NCBI RefSeq assembly: GCF_030272615.1
Contig: NC_081415.1
Span: 267,544,425-267,608,424 of the forward strand
Reading direction: 5' to 3'
DNA from: Cryptomeria japonica
Lineage: Eukaryota > Streptophyta > Pinopsida > Cupressales > Cupressaceae
Length of the DNA stretch: 64,000 bases
In this document: piece after piece, positions 44,469 to 56,492 of the stretch
Numbering within the stretch: position 1 is the first letter of the stretch
Layout: each line of letters starts with the position of its first letter
Notes under the pieces: generated by a model
Seen by the model: only the letters and a program-made list of their open reading frames with translations
What the model was told of the DNA's origin: nothing
Database searches by the model: none
Translations under genes and position numbers: made by a program

Positions 44469-46167
44469 TGTTGGAAACTTGAGTTGTGTTGTCACTTATG
44501 TCAAGCTTGTCTTGTGTTGTCATTAATATCACAAAGTATATTAATGAAGAAGAAGTGAAGAGGAAGTTGGAAATGTTTAGTTGTGTGTATGTAGTATATA
44601 GTATGGAAATGGGTGTTCAAGTGTTGTTATGGTCTCTGGTGGTGATGTTGAGTAAGTATGATGTGTTTCTAAACTGTAACAACAATGAAAGTTGTAATAT
44701 GCATGAAAGAATACTTAAACTCCTTAAGGAAGAATACTTTGCATTCCTCCTATTTTTGAAGTTTATAGATTGTGACTCTAGACATAATGTCTATGTTTTA
44801 TGGATGTTGCACTATCATGTTTTCAGGTCCTTAGTTTCTCAGATGGTGAAGATTGGTAGTTGCAATTTGTTGACAATGAGGCTATCTATCAAGAATGATT
44901 TAGGGAATTCTCTACATTGCTCCACAATGATGATTGAAGTGTTCCAATTTGGATGAAATGTCCATATGGTTCTTGTAGTGTCCTAGTTTAAATTTCACAT
45001 CTTGGTTTAATCAACAAGTGAAGTTATGTTGTTCTCTGGTTCGACATGTTTAATTGTGTTTGGTCAACTCAGTTAATTTATCTTATTTAGATTATACTCT
45101 TTTGGTCTAGATACACATTGTACATTGAATTAGAAGTTTTCTATGGTTCTTACCATAGTGTGTCTAGATCAACATTGACTAATTTACCTTGAAAGTTGTT
45201 TTTGGTCTGATTGTTTAACGACTTTTATTAATTTTCTATACATTATGTTTGATGTTAACTCTGGAGGATGTGCTAGTGTGTATGGTTATTTGAAATAGAC
45301 TTTGCAAGATGTGTCATGATTTATTTAGGTCCCCTTTATCTCCTAGAGTGGACCGCATTGCATATAGTTTCTTGTGGTGGTTGAATTTATAATAAATGCA
45401 TATTTTGTCTATGGCCGACCTAGTTGAGGGTTTTGATGAATAACCTAGAATAAATAGAAGTATGGACGTGTGGATTGATGTGAAAATTGTTGTAAATTGG
45501 ATGTGAATGGTAGTAAATTAGATGTGAATGTTATGAAATCATATGTGAAGAAGAAAAAGTGTGAATTTCAAGTTGTGATGAACTTTAATGGTAATATCTT
45601 CAATGTGGTAGTGTTTTGAGATAGTGAATGAATTGTGATATGTTTGCCATGATATTGTTCACTTGACATAGTGGTTCAAGAACAATTTCACGATAAGGAG
45701 ATCTTGTCCATTTCAATTGATTTGTTCCTAATACCTGCCAAAAGACAATCAGTAATTTTGGCATCTTGTGCAGTCTTTGTATCTTGCCTTGGAGTAGTAC
45801 ACTTTATTAATGCAAGTCCTTTGTATCTTACCTATGATTCCGTGTTTTAGTAATGTAAGTCTCTTGTATCATGCCCTAAGGTTGTGTACCTTTGTCCTAT
45901 AATTACAATCAAGTGTAGTGAGCTACCTTGGCCTTAAGCTTAAAACATTGTAATCAGTTATTCACATTGTGAGTGATTGCCACTATGGTTTTCCCCTTGA
46001 GTTTTCCACATAAATTTGGTATTCTTGTGTGTGTTGTGCTTTATGGTTTCATGTTTCATAATTGAAAAGATAAGTTAATTGTGATTTCAAGTTCAAAGGA
46101 TTATAATTAAGTTATTTTAAGGTCCAGACTGATTCACCATCCCCCCAATCTTGTGGTGTGTTCAATA
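44469..46167 (+). repeat. 5' LTR of copia element I
   Basis: Starts TGTTGGAAACTTGAG and ends GTTCAATA, one change from CAACA. The LTR at 53,167 repeats its features (TGAGTTGTGTTGTCA, GAAGTTATGTTGTTCTCTGG, TCCCCTTTATCTCCTAGAGT) with substantial divergence, so this is an old pair. The end has GACTGATTCACCATCCCCCC. An internal ORF at 44,486-44,956 lies in the LTR and is not considered a gene. Confidence 0.8.
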
Positions 46168-46169
46168 AT

Positions 46170-46180
46170 TGATATCAGAG
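46170..46180 (+). other. Primer-binding site of element I
   Basis: TGATATCAGAG, one base from the copia Met-tRNA site TGGTATCAGAG, two bases after the LTR. Confidence 0.7.
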
Positions 46181-46225
46181 TGAGGTTCCTCTAAGGTAAG
46201 ATTAACCACTTGAGGAAGGTTTGGG

Positions 46226-47110
46226 ATGGAACATGAGATAAATTTAAAGGCACCAAATTTTGATGGTATAAATTATTCTTCTTGGAAGTCACAAATGGAA
46301 TATCATTTGAATTCTCTACCACTTGAAATATGGGACATTATCAAGTCTGGTTATATTGCTTCAAATAGTGGTCTTACTAGTCCAGATGACATCAGGGATC
46401 ATGAAAATAATGCCAAGGAAAGTAATATACTTGTCAGTAGTTTGAGTGACTCAGAGTTTTTGAAAATCGGTGGATTGAAAAGTGCAAAGTGAATTTGGGA
46501 TAAGTTGAGAAACATTTATGAAGAATATGAGAAGACCAAGCAAGTCAAGATGCAAAATCTAAAGTATAGATTTGAGACATTGAGGATTTCTAAAGATGTA
46601 GACATTAAAGGTTACCAACATCAAGAGTGAATGAGATATTAAATGCAATCAAAGTTATTGGTGGAGAATTGAAGAAAATTAAAGTTGTGAGAAAAGTAAT
46701 GAAGATACTACCTAGATCTTACAAACCTAAGTTGTATGCTATCAAAGAAAGTCATAAGATGGATACATATACATTGGATCAAATTTATGGACTGCTCTCT
46801 ACCTATGAGATTTCAAAGCTTGAGGAGCCACACGAACACAAGAAGGAAGTTGCATTGAATTCCACCAAGAAGATTGAAGATGTACTTGAAACAAGCAATG
46901 ATATAGATGATATTGAAGCAAATTTTGCGAGGAGACTAAAGAAATGATCTAAAAAGTACAAAGGTAAGTTGCACTTTAAATATTTTAACTATGAAATAGT
47001 TATTCATTATGTTGCTAGATGCACTTTCAAATAAGATCAGATGATGATAATAAGAGAAAGGATAATTATAGGAGAGATGATGGAAATAAAGGAATAGATG
47101 ACTAAGACAA
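46226..47110 (+). pseudogene. gag: Copia gag (UBN2 type), broken
   Basis: Starts MEHEINLKAPNFDGINYSSW at the ATG 46 bp after the primer site. It continues KIGGLKSAK, a TGA, IWDKLRNIYEEYEKTKQVKM, RFETLRISKDVDIKGY, then from 46,627 in a new frame MNEILNAIKVIGGELKKIKV and MKILPRSYKPKLYAIKESH. This is the standard copia Gag. The zinc knuckle zone (KLHFKYFNYEIVIHYVARC, about 46,970-47,030) has lost its first two Cys (Phe-Lys-Tyr-Phe-Asn-Tyr). Confidence 0.85.
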
Positions 47111-47289
47111 GCCTAAAAAAACTTTTGTTCAAAGAAAACCTATTCCTCTGAAGAAGAAGAAGACAATGATGACTCAAATGATGAACCATTATTTTTGGCC
47201 ATAGAAGAAAAGGATAGTGAAAGTTATAGTACTATGTATAATGAGAATAACAATGAAAGATCAATGACTAAGAAGACTACACTTCATTC

Positions 47290-47465
47290 AAAAGTAGAAC
47301 TTGAGTCTGATAATTGATTTTAGATGCTCGAATCATATGACAAGAGACAAAAGGAAGTTCATAGACTTTTAAAAATATGATGGTAGATTAGTGAAGTTTG
47401 TTGGTAAGGAGGCTACACCTATTTGTGGTAAAGGAACCATATCAATTGATGGTAATCATAAGATA
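47290..47465 (+). pseudogene. Copia protease remnant
   Basis: Translation IDFRCSNHMTRDKRKFIDF then KYDGRLVKFVGKEATPICGK and GTISIDGNHKI is the copia protease zone. The D-S-G active triplet reads D-F-R. Similarity stops at about 47,465; the rest of the pol of element I is missing. Confidence 0.75.
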
Positions 47466-47799
47466 CGAGTATGAGTACGAGAATATGAGTACAAGGAAAA
47501 GATTACGAGAATATTCCTTTAGGGTTAGGGTTAATCTTATTTTTGGACTTTGTATGTTGCCCTAAAATTGCATGTTATAAGTTACTAGAATGTATGAGGT
47601 ATTGTAATGGTGTTGTATTGATTTACTAGATAAAAAGAAAAGATTGGATGACTGTGTTCTATGGATGTATCCCATCTTGAGTGAACCATGTTAAATATTT
47701 GTGTTGCATTTTTTCTTTATCTTTTGTGTATTCAAATCTACATATAATTGTTAATTTGTATTTTCTCTAGATTTTCCAAAACCCTAACAAAATTCAATA
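47466..47799 (+). mobile_element. Unassigned LTR-like fragment
   Basis: About 330 bp with 'gagtatgagtacgagaatatgagtac' style repeats at the left, TTTAGGGTTAGGGTTAATC, and an end AAAACCCTAACA that looks like an LTR terminus. It sits between the protease of element I and the RT of element J. No partner is visible. Confidence 0.3.
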
Positions 47800-50700
47800 A
47801 TTGTGAGTACCCTAAATATAGTGGAGGATCCGCTTAGCTGCTTACTAATACAACTCACGTGGCTCCTTCATGAATCAAGACACCATACCCACAACATATG
47901 AAATGTGAAGTCTCATATGAATTGAGTAGATGAGACTCCCAACAAGTTGTTGGTATAAACTGCCATCAACCAAGGGTGAATTGCACTTAGCCTCAAGTTT
48001 TACCCTTGCTAAAAATGGAGTCAATGTAGGCTTAAAATTAGCCATGCAAGATCAGGAGAGCATATCAAGTGCATACTTGGGTTATCCAAAGAAGATACCT
48101 GAATATGATTGAGTGATCTCAACTCCCAAGAAGTAAGGTCTAACATCAGAAATCTATCATGTAGAGCAATTTTCACTACCTTGATGGTGGATGAGTGACT
48201 CCTTGTGATCAACAAGTCAATAGAGAACCAGAAATGTGAGATTTTCATCTTGTTGTAGAATGTATACATTCAGATTAGAATGGCATTGAGTGAAACCAAC
48301 TATCAAAAGGAATGAGTCCATTTTGGCCTACCAATCCTGAGGAGCTTATTTGAGGCCATAGAGAGGCTTTCAAAGTCAACACATAAGTGAAGGATCCTAA
48401 GAAAACCCTTGTGGCTACTCCATGTAAATTTCCTCTTGTAGTTCACCATGAATAAAGATAATCTTTACATCCATCTGATGAACCTCCCAATGATGGGTTG
48501 CAGCTATAGCAAAGACAAGTCAAATGGAATTCATCTAAACAAATAGTGAAAAATTCTCAAAGTAGTCAATCCTTGGAACCTTGGAGAAGCCTTTTGCTAC
48601 CGAGTGAGCCTTATACTTATCAACCAACCCACTACTGTAATTTTTGTTTGGTAGATCCACTTGCATCAAACAATTTTCCTTCCATTAGGAAGAGGGATTA
48701 AATCCCATGTGTGATTCATTTCCAAGGAATTGAACTCTTCTTGCATTATAGAATCACACTCAAGGACACTTGAAGCTTCTAAAAAATACTATGGATTAGA
48801 ATCTGAAATAATGAAGAAATGTAGAGCCTACTAAAATTGTGACCTTGTTCTTCTTATATCTAATGGATCACCCAACCAATCACCCGCTGACTCAAATCAT
48901 TGTTGAGCCTTAAGAAGCACTGAGGTTGGAGAGTTAGGGGGAATCATCAACCTTTGAATGATAACTATGATAGGAACGTGAATCCTCATTATTATTGTCG
49001 CCATCTAAAGTGGAGGAAGAATATTTCTCATCGAGATTAGGAGGATTATGATCCTCTCAAGAACTATCATCATGATGCAATGTCTCCAATGCTATGGTGG
49101 ATGGAGAAGTGGTAATAGAAGAACTAAAAGAACTCTCCTCAAAATGAACAACTCATGAGTGGTGGGATGGATAAGCCTATACCATTTGACATCATCTGGA
49201 TACCCAAAAATATGTAAGGCTTTCTCTATGGATCCATAGCTTTGCATTTCTCTGCTAGAATGTGGGTCCATACAAGAGAACCAAATACTATGAAGTGCTT
49301 ACTTGTAGGTTTTCAACTAGTCCAAGCTTGTAAAGGAGTTACCCACTTCATAGCTTTGTGGGAACTCGGTTCTGGATGTAACATGAATAGTTGATGGCCT
49401 CTACCTAGTATTAAGGTGCCAAAGACTTGGAGAAAATCATACAATTTGTCATCTCCTTCAAGGATCTATTCTTGTGTTCTATAGCACCATTTTATTGAGA
49501 ATTATATGGAAATGTGTGTTGCATGTTGATACCTTCTAAAGCACAAAACTGTTCAAACTAATTATTAACATATTCACCTCCATTATCTGTATGGAAAATC
49601 TTGATGAATTTTCATCTTATTTCTTTGTAAAAGCTTTGAAATCTAAAAAAATCTCAAAGACCTCAAAATTTTGTTTCAAAGAGTAAACCCATGTATATCT
49701 ATGATAGTCAATAAATATCAAGAGATGTCTAGCCCTGCTAAAGGATGGTTGAGGAAATGGTCTTGTCAAGCTACTGTGTACCAACTCCAATAACTGTGTA
49801 GCTCTTCATGCTTTTCATTTATCACACTTCTCCTCAATATGCTTACCAAGAATGCATCCCTAGCAAGTTCCATTAGAAAATCAAATAGAAGGCAACCCTA
49901 AAACCATATCTTGTTGACCGAGTTATTGCAAGTAATATTAGTTCAAGTGGCTAAACCATTGATGCCACAAATAGCTCACCTCATCTACATGAGTGAGTAA
50001 TACCATTGAAGGAGACTCAAGAGCAAAGTCAGAAATTGACACTCTGGATTTATGGCCTGCTTTTCCCATAGCAGCAATAGACATTATGCATTTTACAAAT
50101 TTCCATTATATATAGTGTGAACTCAACTCACTTGCGAGAATCAGTGTGAGTGATCTAATAAATTGATAGGAGATTAGTTGATAAATATGAAACACAAAGG
50201 ACATCTTGAAATGTTCCTTTCCTCATATCAATATACCCTCTCCCATGCACTTCAATAATAGTGTCATCACCAATTAGTATGGTAGATATAGAACATGGCT
50301 TAAAGAGGTGAAATAATCTTTGAAGAAGCCATGTGGTGCAAAGCACTCAAGTAAATGATCCAAGAATTTAGTTGTGAAGAAACAATAACTAGGGTCTTAC
50401 TCTTTCATTTCCCTTTACTCTTATTTGTGTACTTAGAAGATCCTTTTAATGAACTTTGTTTGACAGAATCACACACCTTGATATTATTCTTCTCTAGAAG
50501 ATGTGAAAGGTGATCAATTTGTTTCTTTAAAAAATTATGTTCATCATGACCCCACCTCTTACAATAAGAGCACTTGACCTTCTCCCTCTTAGGTTATTCA
50601 CCTTTTGATGAAGAGGTCTGATTATTTGCTTTTGAAGTAGCAAATTTCTAATATTTCTTCTTCTCTCCTTGGTTCTTTTGTTTCTTATCTTGCTTACTAA

Positions 50701-51260
50701 AGCCTGTCTTTTCTTTTTTGCCTTGATTTATAGCTAAGGCATGTGACTTAGAGAGTTTGATTGTACCCATGTGAACCAATTTGCCTTGCTCCTAGTGAGC
50801 TCTACAAAAAAAACATCTAGAGAAGAGATTTAAAATGTGGTACCTAGGGAACATTTTGTAGCATAAAATGTAGAAACAAAAATTAAATAGTTAGGACCAA
50901 GCTTTAAAAGAATACTCAAGATCAATTGCTTATCATCTTTCTGAACTCAACATTGTTTCGACTGCAATCTCACATATTTTAATTTTGTGAAGAAGTCTTG
51001 TATAGTGTCAAAATTGGTTGGACTCAACCCTATCAGTTCACTCTCCAACTGATGACATCTTAACTCATCTTTCCTACCAAACATGTTTTCCAAATTGGTC
51101 CACACTCCATTTAGTGTAGTGGCAATTTCAATGTGAAAAAGGAGGTCAGAAAGTACCAAAAGCTTCATCACATTTTTAAAACTATTTTATCTTTTTAGTA
51201 GCATCTCAAGGTTTAGTTTTAAGTCCCATTGTAACATGATGATATCCATGTCTTTTTAGA
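47800..51260 (-). pseudogene. Copia gag-pol of element J, heavily mutated
   Basis: Read on the minus strand from about 51,260. Gag: WTNLENMFGRKDELRCHQLE, SELIGLSPTNFDTIQDFFTK. Zinc knuckle CSYCKRWGHDEHNF (about 50,575-50,530; the fourth Cys is Phe). Pre-integrase part: DTIIEVHGRGYIDMRKGTFQ then DVLCVSYLSTNLLS (50,346-50,155). Integrase core: IHTDNGGEYVNN (about 49,590), GINMQHTFPYNSQ, NGAIEHKNRSLKEM. RT: YKAHSVAKGFSKVPRIDYFE, HQMDVKIIFIHGELQEEIYM, KPLYGLK. RNase H start: GSLIYSIHMRLHISYVVGMV (about 47,940-47,890). The order gag-INT-RT-RNase H defines copia. Stops occur throughout. It ends abruptly at about 47,800, so the 3' end is lost. Confidence 0.85.
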
Positions 51261-52172
51261 TATATTATCATCTTATATTTCCATTCAAATTAATTATTGT
51301 TTTAAAAGAGGAACTCCAGATGCATCCATGATAGCAGAAAAAAGATTGTAAAGAATCAGGAAGAGTGCAAGAAATAAGACACACGAGACATTCCCCCTTT
51401 CCACAAGTCTAAAAAAACACCCCTCCAAATATTACAAGGTTGACACTTTATAATTAGTGCATATACAAGGCCTTTTATCAAATCACAATGCTTTCTAGGG
51501 CTCCAATGACCAAAACTATAAAGCTTCAATATATTATAATACAAAATCTGAAAACATAGTCTTATAGCTGTGTAGTACTCTTCAATACCTTTCTAACGCC
51601 TATTTGTTTTCAAAAACTAGAGTTATGAGGTGAAATATATGGCCTATTGAAGAGAACAAAATGCACCCGATTCAACCTGCAATATCTGATAGAAAATGAT
51701 ACATTTTTTTAATTAAAATCTATGTGGATGGAAAGTGTTCCTTTCCAAATTTATGTCAAGTATTTGTTTGTGAAAATATGACACTCGAGGCAAAAGTTAT
51801 GTAATTTAAAAAAAAAACTTACTGAATTTGCTAATTAAAAAAAACTTTGATTTTTACTGTGTGCTCCAAACTCTAATTTTGGTAAAATAAAAGTCACCTT
51901 TGACTTTATCAAGCCTTCTGGACACTCTAAAAATGTTCATTAAGCCTCTAATATTACCAAAAAACTGCAATCACCCATATCTAATAGGAACACATGTATA
52001 TATCTACCAGATTAACTAGAAGCCTATTTTCTTTTAAATGTTCTAATTCTCTGAGTCACATGAGAATGCGGGAGAAGAACACACTTGGTTTTTAAAGAAA
52101 ACAATAGCTATCTAATTGTCTAAAATCTCTCTAAAAATTTATAAAAACAATGAGCTATACCAGGCAAAATGG
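51261..52172 (-). other. 5' leader of element J
   Basis: Between the primer site and gag on the minus strand. AT-rich, no ORF of note. Confidence 0.5.
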
Positions 52173-52183
52173 CTTTGATACCA
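52173..52183 (-). other. Primer-binding site of element J
   Basis: Minus strand TGGTATCAAAG directly abuts the LTR end CCAACA. Identical to the site of element D. Confidence 0.75.
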
Positions 52184-52798
52184 TGTTGGATTTTGTTGCA
52201 AGAGAGAACCAAGCTAGGATTTGATGTTGGTCGTAGATCACATGCAACTCCAAGCAATAGATGATTGCAAATCAAAATAGTTAAATGGAGAGAAATCTGA
52301 AATGAGGGAAAAATATAAACAAAGAAGAGAATTTTAAAAAGAATCTCATTAAGCTATCACTAGACTAGTGAAGGTGAGAGTATACTGCTTGTTATATAGA
52401 AAAACAATAGCATATACATCCAAGAGGTGCATTAAATCCCACTCCACATAAAAAGTGGTAGGTTTTACCTACTTGGTAAATGCCAAATTATGTGGCATAA
52501 CCTTCTTACATGAAGATAGGAAAGGAGTTGAGAAAGTTGGCACATAAAAGCCAACAAAGGGTGAGAAACCCAACTACCTAATAACTCGCCTAGGAAATGA
52601 CAAAATAGTGGTTATGTGAGGTGGCACAACAAGCCAAAAGAGGGTAACTCAAGTACCCATTAGTAGGTGGGAGTTACATGTGTAGCTAGACACTTGTCCT
52701 CATATTAGCCACTCCTAATAACCTAAGGAAGCTTAAATAATATGTGGAGGAAAATAAATACCCCTAAGACATGGAAAAATAAAAAACCCACACTAACA
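52184..52798 (-). repeat. 5' LTR of copia element J
   Basis: 615 bp with ends TGTTAG and CCAACA on the minus strand, adjoining the primer site. The partner LTR at the left end is not found; the element is truncated there. Confidence 0.7.
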
Positions 52799-53166
52799 GT
52801 TATTGCCCCTCCTTCAAACTAGATGCATAGAAGTGATGGGTCTTTCCAATGAGAGATTCAAATTTCATCTTTTATCACCTAGATTGATATGGTGTCTACT
52901 CTCAAGGGGAGCAGTGAGGATTGTGGTTTCCTGAATATGGTTGTAGAAGAAAGATATCTCTATTAGGGGGAGTGTTGCAATTATCAGAGTTATACCCAAA
53001 AGGGGGAGAGAGATTTATCATTGGAGAGAGAGTTACAAAGGTTCATATAGAAAGTTATTATTTGTAGTGTTGTGCCCTTTATCCTTGATGTCAAAGGGGG
53101 AGGATTAGAATGAGTTTATCAGTGATTGGTGGTACAAGTCTTGCCATCAATGACAAAGGGGAAGAT
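52799..53166 (+). other. 3' tail of element I with polypurine tracts
   Basis: Repeated purine runs typical of copia 3' regions: TAGGGGGAGTG (52,975), AAAAGGGGGAGAGAG (53,000), AAAGGGGGAGGAT (53,093), and the functional tract GACAAAGGGGAAGAT ending at 53,166 before TGTTGG. No coding. Confidence 0.6.
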
Positions 53167-54780
53167 TGTTGGAAACCTGAGTTGTGTTGTCATTGATGTC
53201 AAACTTGTCTTATGTTGTCATTAATGTCACAATGTGTGTTAATGAATAAGTAGTGAGGTGGAAGTTGGAGTTGTTCAGTTGTGTGGATCTAATATATGGT
53301 TCATAACTAAGTGTTGAGATGTTGCTATGGTGTTTGGTGGTGATGTTAAATAAGTATGAGGTATTTTTGGAAGTTAACAATAGTGTAAGTTGTAATATGA
53401 AGGAAAGAGTATTTAAAGTACTTATAGAAGAATGTTCCACATTGGACTCCCCTTTTTAGATATTATGGCTTGTAGTTTTGGACATAATGGCTATAATCTA
53501 TGGATGTCGCACTATCATGTTGTTAGGTCCTCAGTTGCTCAAATGGCAAAGATTGGTTGTTGTTGTTGTTTACTGCTAGTGAGGTTGACTAATAGGATTA
53601 ATCTGGGGAATGCTCTGCATTGATTCACTATAATGATTGAAGTGTTTTGGCCTAGATGGAATGTTCATATAATTTGTATTGTGTTCCAGTTTATATTTCA
53701 TGTGTTAGTTTGATTAACAATTGAAGTTATGTTATTGTGTGGTTTGACATGTTTAGTTGCGTTGGTCTTTGGCCGACTTAGTTTATCTTATTTGGATGAT
53801 ACTCTTTTGGTCCAGATATGCATTGGAGGCTGAGTTATAAGTTTGATATGGGTCCTACCATAGCATTTGTATATTCACATTGAGTAATTTGCTTTAAAAG
53901 ATTGCTTTTGGGTTGACTATTTAACAAGCTTTAGTAATTTTATACACGTTATGTTTGATGCCAACTTTGGAGGTTGTGAAAGTGTGTGTGGTTTGTTGGA
54001 ATTGACTTTGGAATATATATTGTGATAAATTTAGGTCCCCTTTATCTCCTAGAGTGGACTGCATTGTGTAAAGTTGCTTGTTGTGGCCAACTTTGTATCA
54101 TTCACGTATTTTATTTGTGGCCGACCTAGTTGAGGATTTCAATGAAAAACCTAGTATAAATGGAAGTTTGGATGTATGAATTAATGTGTATATTGTTGTA
54201 AATTGGATGTGAATGATATGCAAGCATATGTGAACAATAAGAAGTTAAAATGTTAGGTTGTGATGAGCTTTGATAATCATATCTTTAGTGTGAAAGTGTT
54301 TTGAGAGCAAATGAAGTAAGATATATTTGCCATGATATTGATCACTTGAAATAGTAGTTCAAAAACAATTTAATGATTAGAGATCTTTTTCATTTCAATT
54401 CATCAATTTGTAGTACCTATTGGAAGATAGCAAGTCCTTTTGGCAAATTGTGCAGCCTTTCTATCTTTCTCTAGAGTAGTGTGCTTAAAAAATGCAAGCC
54501 CTTTATATCGTGCCCTAAGATTGTGCGTCTCAATAATGCAAGTACCTTTTATTTTACCCTAAGGTTGTGTTCCTTAGTCCTGCAAGTCCAATTAGGTACA
54601 GTGAGCTATCTTGGCTTCGAGCCTAAAATATTGTATTCAGTTATTCATATTGTGAGTGTGATTCTCATCGTGCTTTTTCTTTTTTTAGGTTTTCCATGTA
54701 AATATGATGTTCTTGTATGTTGTCCTTTTATGTTTTATGTAGCATCATAAATTGTGCATATAATTTAATCCTTGCCTTGG
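53167..54780 (+). repeat. 3' LTR of element I, interrupted by element K
   Basis: Starts TGTTGGAAACCTGAG. It follows the 5' LTR for about 1.6 kb, then is cut at 54,781 where gypsy element K begins. The remainder should lie beyond the 3' end of K, outside the window. Confidence 0.75.
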
Positions 54781-56038
54781 TGTTTTGTCTTTCAATGCTT
54801 GATGCTTGCTTTGATTTTGCTCACACCCTTCGCAAACCCACATTTTAACCTTCTCTCCTATCTTTTCCCCAAAGTTGAGTCCTAATTCTTAGGACCAGGG
54901 CACTAGGGTGCTCTAGTCCTAGCTAAGGACCGTGGTGCCACAATGCCCTAGTCCTCTCAATGAGGACCCAAATTTGGTGCTCATAATGGTCACTTCAAGT
55001 GAGAGACAATTTAGGTCCTATGTCAGCCTACCCTAAAAATTCAAATAGTTTTCAAACAGTCAAGTATAAAAAGGAGTCCTACCACTCTCATTTGAAAATT
55101 TACGAAGCCTAAGTCATACATGTGACTCATGATATCACTTTCCATTCAAGTGAGCAATTAATCAAGCATTCATCAAGGATTAGAGAAGAAGTGAAGTCAA
55201 GTTCAAGCATTCAAGATGGCATCCATGATCAACCTTCTATTAAGAAATTCTAAATTACATCCTAAAACCCTTGTGTGAGGATTCAAGAAAGCTTCATCAA
55301 GGTTTAAATTTCAATTACAAGCATTCAATTTCATATGTAGCCTTTCCCTCAAAAGGAAAACATCTAGCTGCAATTTAATTATATTTATATTACAATTATC
55401 ATTTTAATTTCAAGGTTAATTCCTAAATTAGGGCTTGACCCAAGGCAAACCCCTTTTATTCTCTTTTTGTGTGCAATAAATTGACCAAGAAGTTGTGATT
55501 GTATATTCTAACACAGTTGATGACAACGAATTGGTTCAAATTTTGATGGATCAAAAAGTGTAGGACCAAGGTGACCTACCATCCTACAGCCAAGAATTAT
55601 GCCCGAGATTTTGATAGTGGATCTAGTGTGTCTCCCTAATTTGGAAAAGGTCTCACTTACTTGTCTTAGAGTTACATGACCAAGGCGACCTACCATCTTC
55701 CCGTGACAATTCGGCTCAAAATTTTAGGAACAAGTTTTGATCCTATTCTTCTACTCGGATCTCTATATGTGGCTCTATCTGATATATGTAGTAGTCTGTT
55801 ATTATTATCACTTCAACTATCCATTTTTTAACCCTAACTTCATAATTTACATCCAAATTCCAACTCAAAAGGGGAGACAACAAATGCTAAAGTCATTTAG
55901 TGTTTTAGCCCTTTTCCTAATTGAGTTGTGGCTAGATCTATTGAATTTACCCTCCTCTTTTAATGTAATGGTTCCTTAGGTAAGATTAGTGGTTTTATTA
56001 TCTTTATTAATGAAACCTTAATTTTTACCACCCAAACA
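54781..56038 (+). repeat. 5' LTR of gypsy element K
   Basis: 1,258 bp with inverted termini TGTTT and AAACA, followed after three bases by the primer site. Notable contents are GTCCTAATTCTTAGGACCAG (about 54,880), and a twice-occurring GACCAAGGTGACCTACCATC or GACCAAGGCGACCTACCATC (about 55,563 and 55,679). Confidence 0.65.
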
Positions 56039-56041
56039 TTT

Positions 56042-56057
56042 TGGTGAAATCGACATC
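56042..56057 (+). other. Primer-binding site of element K
   Basis: TGGTGAAATCGACATC, three bases after the LTR. It is like the TGGTGAACCCGACGTGAAC site of element G. Confidence 0.6.
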
Positions 56058-56492
56058 TTTCATGCTTATTTCCAATTTATTGTCTCAGATATGATTTGTA
56101 TGCACTTGAATAGTCATATTTGCACTCATAAATAATATATACACTTGAATTACATAAATTTAGAGGTTAAATTCAGAAAAACCCTAATTTATGCTTCTAA
56201 AATTGACTTTTGGGTTGCATATAGTTTTTCAATTGTGTTTTCATATCTGATTGTTATGATATGTTATGTTCATATTTAGATGCATCTTGTGTTCAAATTC
56301 ATAATTCACATTGTTTAATTACTTGGTTAATCAATCATTTTACAAAGAAATTGTATTGTTTAATCATAGTTTCCAATCTTTGCATTCAAATTTCCCTCTT
56401 TATGCATGAGTTTTGTTACCCTTATTCGTACATACAATATTCTAATGAGAAGTTATAGACTTAGGGCTTCCCAATATTAACAAACAAAGAAT

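Noticed and set aside
44486-44956. 156-codon ORF at the left of element I
   Set aside because: Lies inside the LTR, is not open in the paired LTR, and shows no domain.
47519-47535. TTTAGGGTTAGGG as an interstitial telomere repeat
   Set aside because: Only about one and a half units; chance or LTR sequence.
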